This document shows, piece after piece, positions 1-8,602 of a stretch of DNA of 64,000 nucleotides. The DNA comes from Nitrospira sp. Lineage in GTDB: Bacteria > Nitrospirota > Nitrospiria > Nitrospirales > Nitrospiraceae. A model generated the notes under the pieces. That model was given only the letters and a program-made list of their open reading frames with translations. It was not told the origin of the DNA and did not search any database. Both the position numbers and the translations under genes were made by a program. The stretch's first letter is position 1; each line of letters starts with the position of its first letter. The DNA lies in contig JACOEH010000020.1 in the NCBI GenBank assembly GCA_024998685.1, positions 20,601-84,600 of the forward strand, in the 5' to 3' direction.

Positions 1-479
1 GCCCACTCTGCTAACGGGACGAACGTGGCGGCTCCACGCCGTGCCGGCTTGCGGCGGGCGTTTCCGGTATTGATCGGAGTGACGGCCACTCGCTTCTCAT
101 ACGCAGCAACCAAGGCGGCCGTATCCACCGCCATCACGACTTGAAGCCTCGGTTCACAGGCAGCCTTCTGACGATTGAGGCGATCCACATTGAGCCAGAA
201 GAACACACGCGCATTGATCATGGCATACCAGTCGGCTGGTTCCATGTCACAGAGGCATTGCGCCAATGCGGTCGGCGGCATCGGGCATTGATCGCGAATC
301 TGCACTCCATTGCGTAGTTCCGTATGTGTCAGCCGCTGCGTCCTCCTCAGTCGATCTCGATCCGACCTGGTAAGTCCTGCTGCTTCCATCAACCGGCCGG
401 CAGACAGCAACCCATAGCGTTGGATCGACGGCCAATTTGCGGCTTCCGCCAAATGGTAGATTCGATCCGGCAGTTTCAT
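1..479 (-). CDS. DUF7002-like protein, partial (runs off window start)
   Basis: An open minus-strand frame starts at the ATG at 477-479 (MKLPDRIYHLAEAANWPSIQ) and stays open to base 1, so the C-terminus lies outside the window. The N-terminal pattern, a His followed by N-W-P-S-I, then Y-G-L-L-S-A and L-M-E-A-A-G, resembles the DUF7002 family of small proteins related to ADP-ribosyl-transferase-like folds. A later W-Y-A-M-I-N-A-R-V-F-F-W stretch fits the same family. No function can be assigned. It is read in the same direction as the next gene, with a 55 bp gap. The family assignment is from memory of the motif pattern and is moderate. Confidence 0.6.
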   Translation of the reverse strand, partial: MKLPDRIYHLAEAANWPSIQRYGLLSAGRLMEAAGLTRSDRDRLRRTQRLTHTELRNGVQIRDQCPMPPTALAQCLCDMEPADWYAMINARVFFWLNVDRLNRQKAACEPRLQVVMAVDTAALVAAYEKRVAVTPINTGNARRKPARRGAATFVPLAEW

Positions 480-534
480 ATTGCAGTTCTCAACGATCGA
501 CGCGCAAAAGCAATGATTGCGAATCGAACCATTG

Positions 535-1710
535 CTACTTCGTACGCCGCTTGACGGCATACCCATAGGGGGTCGGCCATGAAGGCTCCTCGCCGAGCTC
601 TTGTTGCGCCTTGAGTGCCCAGTACGGCTCCCTGAGCAGTTCCCGAGCGATGAACACCAGATCGGCATCCCCGCCGGTTACGATCTCATCGGCATGGTGA
701 GGTTCGGTGATCATCCCGACCGCACCGGTCATGATGGCGGCCTCGTCCCGGATCTTCCGAGCGAACGGGACTTGGTATCCCTTAGCAACCGGGATACGTG
801 CCTTGGGAACCAACCCCCCGGAGGAGACGTCGATGAGATCGACGCCGAGGTCTTTCAAATGCCCGGCCAGGACCACCGACTGCTCGACGTCCCATCCTCC
901 GTCTATCCAGTCAGTGGCTGAAATCCGTACAAACAGAGGAAATTCAGCCGGCAACAGTTGCCGCAGATGTTCGGCGACTCGGAGCAAGAACCGCATCCGG
1001 TTCTCCAGACTCCCACCGTAATGGTCTGTCCGACGATTGCTCAAGGGTGACAGGAACTCGTGCAACAGATACCCGTGGGCCGCGTGGATCTCGATCACCC
1101 GGAATCCGGCCAGCATGGCTCGACGAGCAGCTGCCTCGAAAGCGGCGATCATCTCATCGATACCGGCCTCGTCGAGGGGCCTCGGTGCCGGGTCGCCCTC
1201 ATTGAACGGGATCGGGCTAGGGCCAAGGACCGTCCAGCCGCCCACCGCAGATGTCTTGAGGCTCGCTCCTCCCTTCCAAGGCGGCTCACAACTGGCCTTC
1301 CGCCCCGCATGGGCCAACTGAATACCGGCAATCGCCCCTTGTGAGTGCACAAATCGCGCAATGCGCGCGAGCGGCTCGATATGTTGATCCCCCCAGATCC
1401 CCATATCTCCCGGCGAAATCCTGCCGACAGGGGTGACGGCCGTGGCCTCGACCATCACCAGCGCCGCCCCGCCGACGGCACGGCTTCCGAGGTGGACCAG
1501 ATGCCAATCGCTTGCTAATCCATCCGTCGCGACATACTGGCACATAGGAGACATCGCGATCCGGTTTCGAAGCGTAATGCCCCGGATCGTCAGCGTGCTG
1601 AGCAAATCGACTTCCGGAACTTCTCGGTCGTGATCCGTACTGGCGGGACATCCGTGGGCTGCCACATGCGAAACTTGCTGATCGGGTCGTTCGGACATGG
1701 GCTTATTCAT
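535..1710 (-). CDS. NADH:flavin oxidoreductase, Old Yellow Enzyme family (YqjM/XenA type)
   Basis: A 391-residue FMN-dependent ene-reductase of the Old Yellow Enzyme class, predicted cytosolic, reducing activated C=C bonds with NAD(P)H. Visible signatures are the N-terminal STLTIRGITLRNRIAMSPMC with the YqjM-type Cys in the PMCQY motif near residue 57, the active-site HAGRKAS motif, IEIHAAHGYLLHEFLSP with the substrate-binding His, and a C-terminal phosphate-binding region (MTGAVGMI, DLVFIAREL). Length is slightly above the usual 350 because of about 35 N-terminal residues of low conservation, so an internal start near 1695 is possible. The physiological substrate is unknown, as for most of the family. 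Confidence 0.93.
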   Translation of the reverse strand: MNKPMSERPDQQVSHVAAHGCPASTDHDREVPEVDLLSTLTIRGITLRNRIAMSPMCQYVATDGLASDWHLVHLGSRAVGGAALVMVEATAVTPVGRISPGDMGIWGDQHIEPLARIARFVHSQGAIAGIQLAHAGRKASCEPPWKGGASLKTSAVGGWTVLGPSPIPFNEGDPAPRPLDEAGIDEMIAAFEAAARRAMLAGFRVIEIHAAHGYLLHEFLSPLSNRRTDHYGGSLENRMRFLLRVAEHLRQLLPAEFPLFVRISATDWIDGGWDVEQSVVLAGHLKDLGVDLIDVSSGGLVPKARIPVAKGYQVPFARKIRDEAAIMTGAVGMITEPHHADEIVTGGDADLVFIARELLREPYWALKAQQELGEEPSWPTPYGYAVKRRTK

Positions 1711-1792
1711 CCTCTGGTCTCCATGGAAAAATGTGGATGGATGCGGCAGCTCTATTCAGCCTTATAGAAGTTGCCGAACGTTTCTCATATGT

Positions 1793-2372
1793 TCATTGGT
1801 CCCCCGAGCGCTGGGTACTGACACGAAAACTGTACCCGTGGCGCTCGAATCCCAGTGACTCATAAAAAGCATGCGCCCGCTCACGCTTCAGGTTCGAGGA
1901 AAGCGCGGCCTTATAGCAACCCTTTTCTCGAGCCACTTCAAGTGCATAATGGATCATCATATTTCCAACGCCATGTCCCTGCCAAGCCGGATCGACCGCC
2001 ACATCATCGATGACAGCCGAGGGCGTTCCCAAATGACCCAGGTTCTCCATGATCAGTAGCGCGAACGCCCACAGTTTGGTCGTTGCAAACCGCAACATAG
2101 ATCGTGTAATCGGGGTAGCGCGCCATACGTTCGAAGATGCGCTCGGCCTCGGATAAAGGAAGCACCTTCCCATCATCTAAATCCGGCTGCGCATAGAGAC
2201 GGAGTATTTCGGGGAGATGTGTATGGGGAGGAATGCGCGATCCAGCTTTCATTCTTAAACGATGAATAGATCCCGATGGCACCGGCTCAGCCAGCGGAGC
2301 CCAGCTGCTACCTGGCAAGAAGTCGATCGCTGAGAAGGCTTGATCCGATAGGTCTTTAAATGTTTGAGCCAC
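1793..2372 (-). pseudogene. Cupin/GNAT chimera with frameshift
   Basis: The reading begins at a GTG (2370-2372) with a good GGAGGTG ribosome site. The first 60 residues look like a ChrR-type cupin (I-D-F-L-P-G-S-S-W, then R-I-P-P-H-T-H). Near 2210 the frame passes directly into a GNAT acetyltransferase (EILRLYAQPDLDDG). Around 2075 the GNAT frame breaks: TIYVAVCNDQTVG continues only in another frame as AFALLIMENLGHLG, followed by the acetyl-CoA motif DPAWQGHGVGNMM and FYESLGFERHGY, ending at 1793. So the cupin lacks its second half and the GNAT part is frameshifted. A single-base assembly error could explain the frameshift but not the fusion. Confidence 0.75.
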
Positions 2373-2482
2373 TGAACACCTCCAGAGTGATCTCACTATT
2401 GAGTAGACTGATCCGTATATCCCACGCCTGGTAGACCGCTGGGCATTGCGTAATTCTCAAAAGGAATGCCTCTCCTCATTCG

Positions 2483-2962
2483 TTAAACACGCCCTTCCAA
2501 CTCCAGGAGAGCGCGTTTTTTCGCCAAGCCTCCGGCGTAGCCGGTGAGTGAACCGTTCGAGCCGACGATGCGATGGCAGGGCACAATGATGCTGATCGGG
2601 TTGCGGCCGGTGGCTGCACCGGCTGCTCGTGCACTACCCGGACGTCCAGCTCGCCGTGCCAATTCTGCATACGCGATGGTTTGACCGAATTCCACACTCG
2701 CAATCGACTTCCACACCGCGCGTTGGAACGGCGTGCCTTGCGGCGCGAGTTCAACTGTAAACCTGGTCCGCTTACCGTCGAAATATTCCGACAGCTCGCG
2801 CTTGGCCTGGCGCAGCGGCTTATGCTTGTCGGCTCGTTTCCACTTTTTGTCAATGCGGGGGTGATATTTCTGCCCGGCGAAATAGACGCCCGTCAATGCT
2901 TGGTCATCGGCAACCAACAATATGCGTCCACGGGGACTTTGATGATAGTCGTAGTACAACAT
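2483..2962 (-). CDS. ogt: Methylated-DNA--protein-cysteine methyltransferase
   Basis: A 159-residue suicide alkyltransferase removing O6-alkyl groups from guanine. The acceptor motif I-V-P-C-H-R-I-V-G is intact, preceded by the helix-turn-helix residues (TPFQRAVWKSIASV, TIAYAELARRAG) and followed by LTGYAGGLAKKRALLELEG. Start chosen at 2962 (MLYYDYHQSP), because the upstream open frame overlaps the preceding repair gene. The gene follows ada-alkA by two bases, so the two are almost certainly co-transcribed as an alkylation-repair operon. Confidence 0.93.
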   Translation of the reverse strand: MLYYDYHQSPRGRILLVADDQALTGVYFAGQKYHPRIDKKWKRADKHKPLRQAKRELSEYFDGKRTRFTVELAPQGTPFQRAVWKSIASVEFGQTIAYAELARRAGRPGSARAAGAATGRNPISIIVPCHRIVGSNGSLTGYAGGLAKKRALLELEGRV

Positions 2963-2964
2963 GC

Positions 2965-4410
2965 TTACTCCCTGGTCAATGAATGCCACAGCTGCATCAC
3001 GGCATACGCGCGCCACGGCCGCCAGGCTTCGCCGGCTTCGAGCACGCGGCGCGCATGCTTCTCCTTCAGCGCCTTCATGACACCGAAATCGGTATGAGGA
3101 AATGCATCCGGCCACGCCAGCGCCCGCATGGCAATGTACTGCGTCGTCCACTCCCCTACGCCGGGCAGCGTACGCAGCCGTTCCAGTGTCGCGTGGAGAT
3201 CCGTGTGAGGCGTTAAGATCAAATCGCCGTCCGCTACGGCACGCGCGAGCGCGATCACGGTGCGTGCGCGCGCCGCCGGCATGCCCAAGCGCGCAATAAG
3301 ATCGACCGCCACGCCGGCCACACGCGCCGCAGAGGGGAATATCGTCGTCAGCACCTCAAACGGCGTCTCGATCGGATCTCCGAGCGTGGCGGCAAAGCGA
3401 CCCGCGATGGTCCGTGCCGCGGCAACGGTCACTTGTTGCCCGATAATCGCCCGTACTGCGACTTCGAATCCGTCGAACGCTCCTGGGACGCGCATGCCGG
3501 GACGACGCTGCGCCAGCTCCCCCAACACGCCCGCTACTTCGGTCGGATTGCAGGAGAGATCCATGAGCGCCTTGATACGCGCAAGCAATGGCGGCAGAAC
3601 CCGGGCGAGCGATGAAGAGACGACGACACGCAGTGCCGGCTTTTTCGACGACAATCCGATCTCGACCCATCCCACATGGTCCTTGCCCTCTACTGTCACA
3701 CGCACCGTGCGGCGGTAACAGGTACCATCCAACATCTCAACACCGGCAACTGCCCGTGTACCGAGAAACGTACGCATCGCCGGCCAGTCATAGGGCGGGC
3801 GGAAACTGAGCTCGAAGCTCAGGGCATCGGCGACCGGTATCGCCTTATCATTTGCACGCTGTCGCAACTGTCCAGGTTGTAGCCGATATCGCTGCCTGAA
3901 GAGCGCGTTGAAGCGCCGCAGGCTCCCAAAGCCACTTGCGAATGCCACTTCAGTGACCGGCAAACCGGTATCGGTGAGCAGGTGTTTAGCGAGCAGCAGG
4001 CGCTGCGTCTGGGCAAACTCGACGGGTGAGACGCCGAACTCGGCGCCGAACACTCGGCGCAAATGCCGATCGGTGATACCGAGACTCGATGCGACGCCTC
4101 CCAATCCGTCAGAATCGAGCCCGCGATCTTCGATCAGGCTCGCCGCAGCCCGTGCCATGCGAGTGGTCGCATCCACGCTCGCATTGCCCGGTGCGAGTTC
4201 AGGACGGCAACGCAGACAAGGCCGGTAGCCGGCTACTTCCGCCGCTGCGGCGCTAGGATAGAAGCGGCAGTTCTCCAATCTGGGCGGCTTCACTGTACAG
4301 ACCGGTCGACAATAGAGGCGCGTGGATGAGACCGCGACGAAGAATCGTCCGTCGAAGCGCGGATCGCGCGCCCGAAGCGCTCGGTAGCAAGTGACAGAAT
4401 CCAGCATCAT
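2965..4410 (-). CDS. Ada-AlkA bifunctional: Ada zinc/AraC regulator fused to 3-methyladenine glycosylase
   Basis: About 480 residues. The N-terminal Ada domain has the zinc/acceptor cysteines (C-R-P-V-C, then P-C-L-R-C) with F-D-G-R-F-F-V-A-V before them. An AraC-type HTH follows (residues ~90-185: ITDRHLRRVFGAEFGVSPVE, AFASGFGSLRRFNALFR). An AlkA N-terminal domain begins LSFELSFRPPYDW, and the HhH-GPD glycosylase has LRTLPGVGEWTTQYIAMRAL with the downstream catalytic Asp in FPHTDFG. This is the actinobacterial/proteobacterial AlkA-with-Ada-domain architecture: methylation of the Cys switches on repair genes, including itself. Start placed at one of two adjacent Met codons (4410/4407); a longer start at 4467 is unlikely to be used. 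Confidence 0.9.
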   Translation of the reverse strand: MMLDSVTCYRALRARDPRFDGRFFVAVSSTRLYCRPVCTVKPPRLENCRFYPSAAAAEVAGYRPCLRCRPELAPGNASVDATTRMARAAASLIEDRGLDSDGLGGVASSLGITDRHLRRVFGAEFGVSPVEFAQTQRLLLAKHLLTDTGLPVTEVAFASGFGSLRRFNALFRQRYRLQPGQLRQRANDKAIPVADALSFELSFRPPYDWPAMRTFLGTRAVAGVEMLDGTCYRRTVRVTVEGKDHVGWVEIGLSSKKPALRVVVSSSLARVLPPLLARIKALMDLSCNPTEVAGVLGELAQRRPGMRVPGAFDGFEVAVRAIIGQQVTVAAARTIAGRFAATLGDPIETPFEVLTTIFPSAARVAGVAVDLIARLGMPAARARTVIALARAVADGDLILTPHTDLHATLERLRTLPGVGEWTTQYIAMRALAWPDAFPHTDFGVMKALKEKHARRVLEAGEAWRPWRAYAVMQLWHSLTRE

Positions 4411-4525
4411 GGGTGTCATTATAGCGACGGTGAACGGAGATCTGCTCGCCATTTTCGGACATGACAATTCAAGTTGGGAACCTAGCCGTCATCTCAAGTT
4501 TGCTCAAGAGTTTGGTCCGGACTCC

Positions 4526-5251
4526 TCACTCGAACACTGTGACCTTGCCGCTGTGTAAGTCGTAGACGGCGCCGACGACCTTCAGCATCCCTTTCTTCAC
4601 CGAACCGGCCACGATCGGCTCCAGACGCTTGAGTCGCTCCACCCCCTGCTCGACGTTGGCCTTGATGGCGTTATCGAGTATGTTGCCCGGTTTACCCTTT
4701 ACCGCCGCCACGGCCGGCCTGATCAGATCGACAAGATTGGCGATGGAACCTGGCAGAGCATCCTTTTCAGCAATATGCTTGATGGCAGCTTTGACTGCGC
4801 CGCATTGGCTATGGCCCAACACCACGATCAGCCGCACATCGAGTTCAGCAACCGCATACTCGATGCTTCCCTTCACGATAGCGCCCGAACCGTTGATTAC
4901 GTTTCCGGCCACGCGGACCACGAAGAGATCTCCCACACCCTGATCGAAGATCAATTCAGGCGCAACCCGTGAGTCCGCACAGCAGACGACAGCGGTGAGG
5001 GGGGCCTGGCCCTCTGCAAGCGGCATGAAGTCCTCCGGCTTCCGGCGCGGATGCGCGAGGTCTCCCCTCATAAACCGCTTGTTGCCCTCAAGCAATTGAG
5101 TCAACACCACATCCCCGTCCCGTCCTCCCATAGATAGGTCGGCGGCCCGCCCGATCGTCGAAAGCGTCGAAAGGGTAATACCGGCCGCGCCGGCCGCCAG
5201 TCCGGAAAGCCGCAAGAACTCACGTCGGGACATCGGTTTCGGACCTTGCAT
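4526..5251 (-). CDS. Beta-class carbonic anhydrase with Tat signal
   Basis: A zinc enzyme interconverting CO2 and bicarbonate. Start 5251 is backed by AAGGAGG eight bases upstream. The N-terminus has a twin-arginine motif (S-R-R-E-F-L-R) and a hydrophobic stretch (LSGLAAGAAGITLSTL), so it should be exported folded to the periplasm. Zinc and catalytic residues are present: C-C-A-D-S-R-V-A-P-E (Cys, Asp-Arg dyad) and L-G-H-S-Q-C-G-A (His, Cys). The frame then runs VKGSIEYAVAELDVRLIVVL and a conserved C-terminus (VVGAVYDLHSGKVTVFE). A periplasmic carbonic anhydrase fits an autotroph needing inorganic carbon. Confidence 0.93.
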   Translation of the reverse strand: MQGPKPMSRREFLRLSGLAAGAAGITLSTLSTIGRAADLSMGGRDGDVVLTQLLEGNKRFMRGDLAHPRRKPEDFMPLAEGQAPLTAVVCCADSRVAPELIFDQGVGDLFVVRVAGNVINGSGAIVKGSIEYAVAELDVRLIVVLGHSQCGAVKAAIKHIAEKDALPGSIANLVDLIRPAVAAVKGKPGNILDNAIKANVEQGVERLKRLEPIVAGSVKKGMLKVVGAVYDLHSGKVTVFE

Positions 5252-5322
5252 GACATGCCTCCTTGAGATCATCCAGATTCAATCGACTTGAGCGCCGACT
5301 CATTTGGCAACACAAGGGCGGT

Positions 5323-5753
5323 TCAATTGAAAGGATGTCTCCACCGCAGGCCTGAAAAACGCGCGTAGTCACGGTCTGTCGTAATCCACTCCGCGCCGGT
5401 CTCAATGGCGAGAGCGGCCAAGTACGCATCGGCGACGAGGTTGCCCTTCGTGTTCGCCTCACGGCATAAGCGTTGGAAGATTTCCCAATGGCGTTCCCCG
5501 GGGGCCAATGTCACACCGCGTTGGGATGAGCACGTACCGACGCGACAAACTCCATGGCCACGTCAAGAGGAGTCGGATCGCCGAAGACTCGCGGATGAGT
5601 CACAACTCGTAGAAACCCGCTCAGCACCAGATCGGAAATTCCGAAAGCCGCATCCGATCTAAGAATCTTGTTCAGCCAATCTCGATAATCTGCATGGCAG
5701 GTTGAATCTTGCCGGTGCGCATACACCAGCACATTGACGTCGGGCATGATCAA
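5323..5753 (-). pseudogene. VapC-type PIN-domain toxin, split by frameshift
   Basis: The first part (5753-5511, MIMPDVNVLVYAHRQ with the first PIN Asp) stops at a TGA after V-R-A-H-P-N-A-V. The second part (5514-5323) continues the domain: L-V-A-D-A-Y-L-A-A-L-A and W-I-T-T-D-R-D-Y-A-R-F, carrying the remaining acidic metal ligands. At the junction the sequence is GCGGTGTGACA; removing one TG restores a continuous frame (NAVTLAPGERHWEIF), so a two-base TG expansion is the likely lesion. A GTG at 5514 could in principle start the second half. Whether any active toxin is made is unclear. Confidence 0.82.
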
Positions 5754-5992
5754 CGGCTTGACTCCATCACATCAAGCATGGACGCGGTATCGTCAATATC
5801 CACTCCAGGAAGCGGCCCCTGCTTTCCGTATGTAGGCAAGATGACACGCATTGCTCGGCGTCTGTGGCGTCGGCTCGCCAGTCCCTCACGTAACGTTTCC
5901 TCAATCAAAGCGGTAACCGTCGAGTGAGTCGCCGTCGCAAGCTTCTTGATCTGGATCATGAGATCATCAGGCAAATTGATTGTTGTCCGCAT
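5750..5992 (-). CDS. VapB-type ribbon-helix-helix antitoxin
   Basis: An 80-residue protein with an N-terminal ribbon-helix-helix (MRTTINLPDDLMIQIKKLAT, then HSTVTALIEETLREGL), the DNA-binding part, and a C-terminal tail (LPGVDIDDTASMLDVMESSR) of the kind that docks into PIN toxins. It overlaps the toxin start by four bases (ATGA), the usual translational coupling of type II toxin-antitoxin pairs. By analogy it would repress its own operon and neutralise VapC. The toxin is split, so the antitoxin may be the only functional part. Confidence 0.85.
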   Translation of the reverse strand: MRTTINLPDDLMIQIKKLATATHSTVTALIEETLREGLASRRHRRRAMRVILPTYGKQGPLPGVDIDDTASMLDVMESSR

Positions 5993-6148
5993 GCATCAAA
6001 GCCTATGCAATAGGCATATTGGTGTCAAGAACCATTCCCACTACTGAGGTCCTGTTCCATGCGGGTGACGACGCGTGATGACCATCGGCAAGTCGGCTTG
6101 TCGACTTCAACCATTTCAACGGCTATCGTATGTGGCTGGAGGTGCCTC

Positions 6149-6520
6149 ATGAAATATCTGTTGTTGGTCCACCACAACGAGGACATGTTTAACCAGATTC
6201 CGGAAATCAAGCGGAAGGAAATGCTCGCCGAATCGATTCAGCTCTGTCACCAGCTCGACGGAAAGGGGCAATACGTCCATGCGTCCCCGCTGCAGCCTGA
6301 GGCGACAGGAATCGTCGTTCGGGTGCGCAACGGCAAGGCAACGGTAACCGATGGGCCGTTTGCCGAGACGAAAGAGCAGCTCGCCGGCTACTTTCTCATC
6401 GAAGCCCAGGATCGGGATGACGCCGTCCGTATCGCCACGCTGGTGCCGGGGGCTCGTATTGGGACAGTTGAGGTCAGGCCCCTACGAGAGGTCACCGGCC
6501 TGCCGGGAGAAGAGAAATAG
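6149..6520 (+). CDS. YCII/DGPF-domain protein
   Basis: A 123-residue protein of the YCII-related (DGPF) family. The start at 6149 (MKYLLLVHHNEDMF) has GGAGGTG five bases upstream. The hallmark T-D-G-P-F-A-E-T-K-E-Q-L-A-G-Y motif is intact, followed by the usual DAVRIATLVPGARIGTVEVR ending. Family members are small cytosolic ferredoxin-fold proteins often encoded beside ECF sigma factors. No sigma gene follows here; a 12-codon leftover (MKYKEIRCHDDQ, stop) lies directly downstream. Biochemical role unknown. Confidence 0.88.
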   Translation: MKYLLLVHHNEDMFNQIPEIKRKEMLAESIQLCHQLDGKGQYVHASPLQPEATGIVVRVRNGKATVTDGPFAETKEQLAGYFLIEAQDRDDAVRIATLVPGARIGTVEVRPLREVTGLPGEEK

Positions 6521-6597
6521 CCATGAAGTACAAAGAGATTCGGTGCCATGATGACCAATGAACTGGGGGCTTCACCAGCTGGATGGCCTCTTCATGA

Positions 6598-6668
6598 ATG
6601 GGACAATTTTGCCGCGCCCAATGCCGGTTGAACAAAATAGCGCTGCTCACGAAAGAAAATTGTCCCAT
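6598..6668. repeat. 13-bp perfect inverted repeat pair, 45 bp apart
   Basis: ATGGGACAATTTT (6598-6610) and AAAATTGTCCCAT (6656-6668) are perfect inverted copies in the otherwise gene-free stretch 6521-6811. There is no T-run for a simple terminator and the 45 bp loop is long. It may be a scar or miniature end-pair of a mobile element. The rest of this ~290 bp gap shows only the leftover 12-codon reading frame noted for the preceding gene. Confidence 0.55.
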
Positions 6669-6811
6669 GGACAGAGACGTGAACCGCTCAATAGCACGAT
6701 CTCCCGCATCACGTTATAGAGCTATTCAACCGCCTCCTCAGTCATGAGCCGCACGGCCCGAAAAAGGTTGACCGCCTTTTCCTCTCGTTCAATCCCCACA
6801 GGAGAGACTGT

Positions 6812-8569
6812 ATGAAATGCACCGGTCGCTGCATCGGCGCGGCCCTAGGAGTTCTCGTAGTTTGCGGTATCGCCGCGGCTGTTTTCGCGGCACCGTCCGG
6901 CAAGCCGGAAAACGCGAGCGAGCAAGAACTCTACTTCGATGTGGAGAGTCTGAACCGGGTTGAGGGTGCAAAACCAGATTCATTCGTCACGCCACGGGCT
7001 ACATTGGAACATTTCATCCGGTCGTCGCGCGACGGCGATTTCAAACGCGCCTCTCAGGCATTCAACCTCAACCACATTCCGGAGGAACAGCGTGCCGGCA
7101 GCGCACCAATCTTGGCTGAGAAATTCTTCTATGTGTTCAGCGAGAAGCTCCACATTAATGTCAGGGATATTCCGGACCGACCCGACGGCGAACTCGATCC
7201 CAAGGGAGACGAAGACCGGCCTCATGCCGAGCAACCCAGACGAAGCATCAAGGTCGGCGCGATCGGCTCGGAGCTTTGGGATGTCGAAGTGCGGCTTGAG
7301 CGGTTCAAGGCTCCTGACACGCCGCCGATCTGGTTATTTTCGCCTCGGACGGTCGAGAATATCGAGCGGCTGTATCAGGAGCACGGTCCCGGCCCCCTCA
7401 TGCGCTATCTTCCCACGTCAGTCATCCTGGGAATCTTGAAGAACGACCCACTCTGGCACTTGAGCATTCTGATGGTCTTGGCGGCGTTTACCGCCGTGAT
7501 CGGATGGATTGTTCAGATGTTCATTGTCGGCTCGCTGAAGCGATGGCGCTCTTCGCGGCGGGCAGTCGCGTTGGGCGATGCGGCAGCCGGTCCGGTGGCG
7601 TTCCTGGCTGCAGGCATTGCGTTTCATGTCTTGACGTTTCGGTCGTTCTCTCTGCCGGGCCGGATCACGCACAACCTGGAACCCATTGTCGGCCTGTTCA
7701 TCGTAGTGGCCGCCGCATGGTTGGCGGTCCGGATTGTGCGGATAATGGCGGATGTGTCAGGCCATGCCTACTTGGACAAAATCCAGTTGGAGGAAGAAGG
7801 CGGTGCGCGCAGCCGGATCACTCGACTTGCTGTAATCAAGCACGTCCTAACGTTTATCGTGGTCTGCATAGGACTCGCGTTCGGATTGCAGCAATTCAAT
7901 CTCTTTGAGAACCTCTCTCTTTCGCTGTTGGCGTCAGCCGGCGTGGCCAGCGTCATTCTCGGCGTGGCTTCCCGTGAGGTGCTGGGGAATATCATGGCCG
8001 GAATTCAAATTGCGCTCACTCAGCCGGCCAGCATCGGCGACAGCATTCTCTTCGAAGGTCAATGGGGCTCGGTCGAAGAGCTCACGTATACCTATATTAC
8101 GATTCGGACATGGGATGCCCGGCGTATCGTCGTGCCGCTGTCTTATTTTATTTCTCATCCGTTCGAGAACTGGTCGATGAAATCGGCGCACACGGTTCAG
8201 CCGATTTATCTCTACGTGGACTATACGATTGATGTCCCAACCGTCCGGTCGAAATTTCATGCCCTTGTCAATGAAAGCAAGGACTGGGACGGACCGGCTG
8301 ACTCCGTCCTCGAAGTCACGGGCGTCAAAGAAGATACGATGGAATTGCGCGCGTTATGCAGCGCAAAGGATCCTCCTACAGCATGGCGACTGCAGTGCCG
8401 TTTGCGTGAGGAACTGATCGCCTTCGTTCGAGATCTGGAAAACGGCCGATTCCTTCCGAAACACCGGTTGGCGTGGCAACCGGAGGACGACCGGCAAGCC
8501 GTCGGACAGCAGGCACCCCGCACGGGGAAGTCGGACACGAAGGCGGGGAACGTGCTGACCAAGCAATAG
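6812..8569 (+). CDS. MscS-family mechanosensitive ion channel
   Basis: 585 residues. The start (MKCTGRCIGAALGVLVVCGI) has AGGAGA upstream. A signal peptide is followed by a ~190-residue periplasmic domain, then transmembrane segments (around LSILMVLAAFTAVIGWIVQM, AFLAAGIAFHVLTF, IVGLFIVVAAAWLAV, VLTFIVVCIGLAFGL) and the pore helix region SLLASAGVASVILGVASREV with the small-residue packing typical of MscS TM3. The beta domain follows (QPASIGDSILFEGQWGSVEE, YTYITIRTWDARRIVVPLSY). The C-terminus is long and polar. The large N-terminal domain makes it an MscS-like channel of the extended type, for release of solutes on osmotic downshock. Confidence 0.9.
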   Translation: MKCTGRCIGAALGVLVVCGIAAAVFAAPSGKPENASEQELYFDVESLNRVEGAKPDSFVTPRATLEHFIRSSRDGDFKRASQAFNLNHIPEEQRAGSAPILAEKFFYVFSEKLHINVRDIPDRPDGELDPKGDEDRPHAEQPRRSIKVGAIGSELWDVEVRLERFKAPDTPPIWLFSPRTVENIERLYQEHGPGPLMRYLPTSVILGILKNDPLWHLSILMVLAAFTAVIGWIVQMFIVGSLKRWRSSRRAVALGDAAAGPVAFLAAGIAFHVLTFRSFSLPGRITHNLEPIVGLFIVVAAAWLAVRIVRIMADVSGHAYLDKIQLEEEGGARSRITRLAVIKHVLTFIVVCIGLAFGLQQFNLFENLSLSLLASAGVASVILGVASREVLGNIMAGIQIALTQPASIGDSILFEGQWGSVEELTYTYITIRTWDARRIVVPLSYFISHPFENWSMKSAHTVQPIYLYVDYTIDVPTVRSKFHALVNESKDWDGPADSVLEVTGVKEDTMELRALCSAKDPPTAWRLQCRLREELIAFVRDLENGRFLPKHRLAWQPEDDRQAVGQQAPRTGKSDTKAGNVLTKQ

Positions 8570-8602
8570 AGGCGCGATGGAGGTGCGGCGAAGCGCGGTG
8601 GA

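Noticed and set aside
324..554. 76-codon plus-strand open frame near the window start
   Set aside because: Opposite the DUF7002-like frame, which has recognisable motifs; this one has none.
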